15,981 nucleotides of DNA from Pseudomonadota bacterium (lineage in GTDB: Bacteria; Pseudomonadota; Gammaproteobacteria; Burkholderiales; Eutrophovitaceae): NCBI GenBank assembly GCA_002704665.1, contig PAHB01000107.1:1-15981 (forward strand), read 5' to 3'. Position 1 is the first letter of the stretch, and the number at the start of each line of letters is the position of its first letter. The position numbers were made by a program, and so were the translations under genes. A model generated the notes under the pieces. That model was not told the origin of the DNA, searched no databases, and saw only the letters and a list, made by a program, of their open reading frames with translations. This document shows positions 15,440 to 15,981 of this stretch, one piece after another.

Positions 15440-15981
15440 CTATTTTTTATCTTCCTCATCCCTACCCATTATTACCTTATCGACAAGTCCGTATTGTACC
15501 GATTCTTCAGCACTCATAAAATGATCCCTGTCCGTATCTTTTTCAATTGATTTTACACTCTTACCGGTATGTCGAGATAGCACCTCATTGAGGCGAGTTC
15601 TAAGATACAAAATCTCCTTTGCATGAATTTCAATATCCGAAGCCTGGCCCTGAAAGCCACCAATAGGCTGATGTATCATTATTCTAGAATTTGGCAATGC
15701 AAAACGCTTGGATTTTGCACCAGCGGTTAGAAGAAATGCCCCCATACTGGCTGCCTGACCTACACATAGGGTGCTAACATCCGGTTTAATAAATTGCATT
15801 GTATCGTAGATCGCCAAACCCGCTGAGACACTGCCTCCAGGAGAATTAATGTAAAACGAAATGTCTTTTTCTGGATTTTCTGACTCTAAAAAAAGTAACT
15901 GCGCGACAATTAAATTTGCCGTGGCCTCTGTGACCGGACCAACTAGGAAAACCACACGCTCCTTAAGCAACCTTGAATAAA
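15440..15981 (-). CDS. clpP: ATP-dependent Clp protease proteolytic subunit ClpP (5' end cut by window)
   Basis: This is the serine peptidase of ClpXP, a double-ring tetradecamer in the cytosol. The coding frame runs past the window edge: codons before the TTG at 15970 read Y-S-R, giving YSRLLKERVVFLVG, which is the family sequence a few tens of residues into the protein. The N-terminal propeptide region is therefore missing, and that TTG is an internal leucine, not a start. The catalytic serine lies in GQAASMGAF, the histidine in MIHQPIGG and the aspartate in EKDTDRDHF, so all three catalytic residues are present. The oxyanion segment NSPGGSVSAG is also intact. About 180 of roughly 200-210 residues are visible. 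The neighbouring clpX and lon confirm the identity. Confidence 0.97.
   Translation of the reverse strand, partial: YSRLLKERVVFLVGPVTEATANLIVAQLLFLESENPEKDISFYINSPGGSVSAGLAIYDTMQFIKPDVSTLCVGQAASMGAFLLTAGAKSKRFALPNSRIMIHQPIGGFQGQASDIEIHAKEILYLRTRLNEVLSRHTGKSVKSIEKDTDRDHFMSAEESVQYGLVDKVIMGRDEEDKK

Noticed and set aside
15440..15970. ClpP read as a complete 176-aa protein starting at 15970
   Set aside because: The frame stays open to the window edge and the preceding codons match the conserved ClpP sequence YSRLLKER, so the TTG at 15970 is internal.

Overview
The window looks like chromosomal DNA of an AT-rich gammaproteobacterium. This rests on the block clpP-clpX-lon-hupB in that order, a Fur-family zinc regulator, a divergent oxyR/ahpC pair, and E. 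coli-like tRNA-Val(UAC) and tRNA-Asp(GUC) with encoded CCA ends. I cannot name the genus from sequence alone. The window splits into four regions, and both ends cut through genes.

Region 1 (1-4233) is a zinc-acquisition module. A partial membrane-anchored protein reads leftwards off the edge. Divergent from it run a MacB/LolD-type ABC ATPase, its FtsX/MacB-like permease, a secreted protein with two histidine-rich clusters (DUF2796/ZrgA type) and a Zur-like regulator. They have very short gaps or a 1-bp overlap, so they probably form one operon. An EamA/DMT-family exporter follows 31 bp later on the same strand. The likely promoter before the ATPase gene carries an 8-bp inverted repeat, one arm of which lies between the -35 and -10 candidates.

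Region 2 (4304-6961), all on the minus strand, looks accessory. It holds three small exported proteins that resemble the surface-adhesin protein E (Adhesin_E) family, plus a YdjM-type membrane metal-dependent hydrolase. Two of the small proteins have the same length (122 aa) and the same spacing (47) between two cysteines, so they are probably old paralogues.

Region 3 (7356-10558) is a peroxide-defence locus. OxyR, with both redox cysteines, is divergent from ahpC, which is followed by ahpF. The 117-bp intergenic region has a TATAAT -10, no good -35 and a CTATAT/ATATAG dyad where an activator would sit.

Region 4 (10905-15981), minus strand, is a proteostasis block: clpP (cut by the edge), clpX, lon and hupB, then tRNA-Val and tRNA-Asp. 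Between clpX and lon is a close match to a sigma-32 heat-shock promoter (TTGAAT, 13 nt, CCCCATCT). Between ahpF and the tRNAs is a 346-bp non-coding stretch with interleaved GC-rich complementary segments that no gene explains. I see no CRISPR array, insertion sequence or prophage gene.
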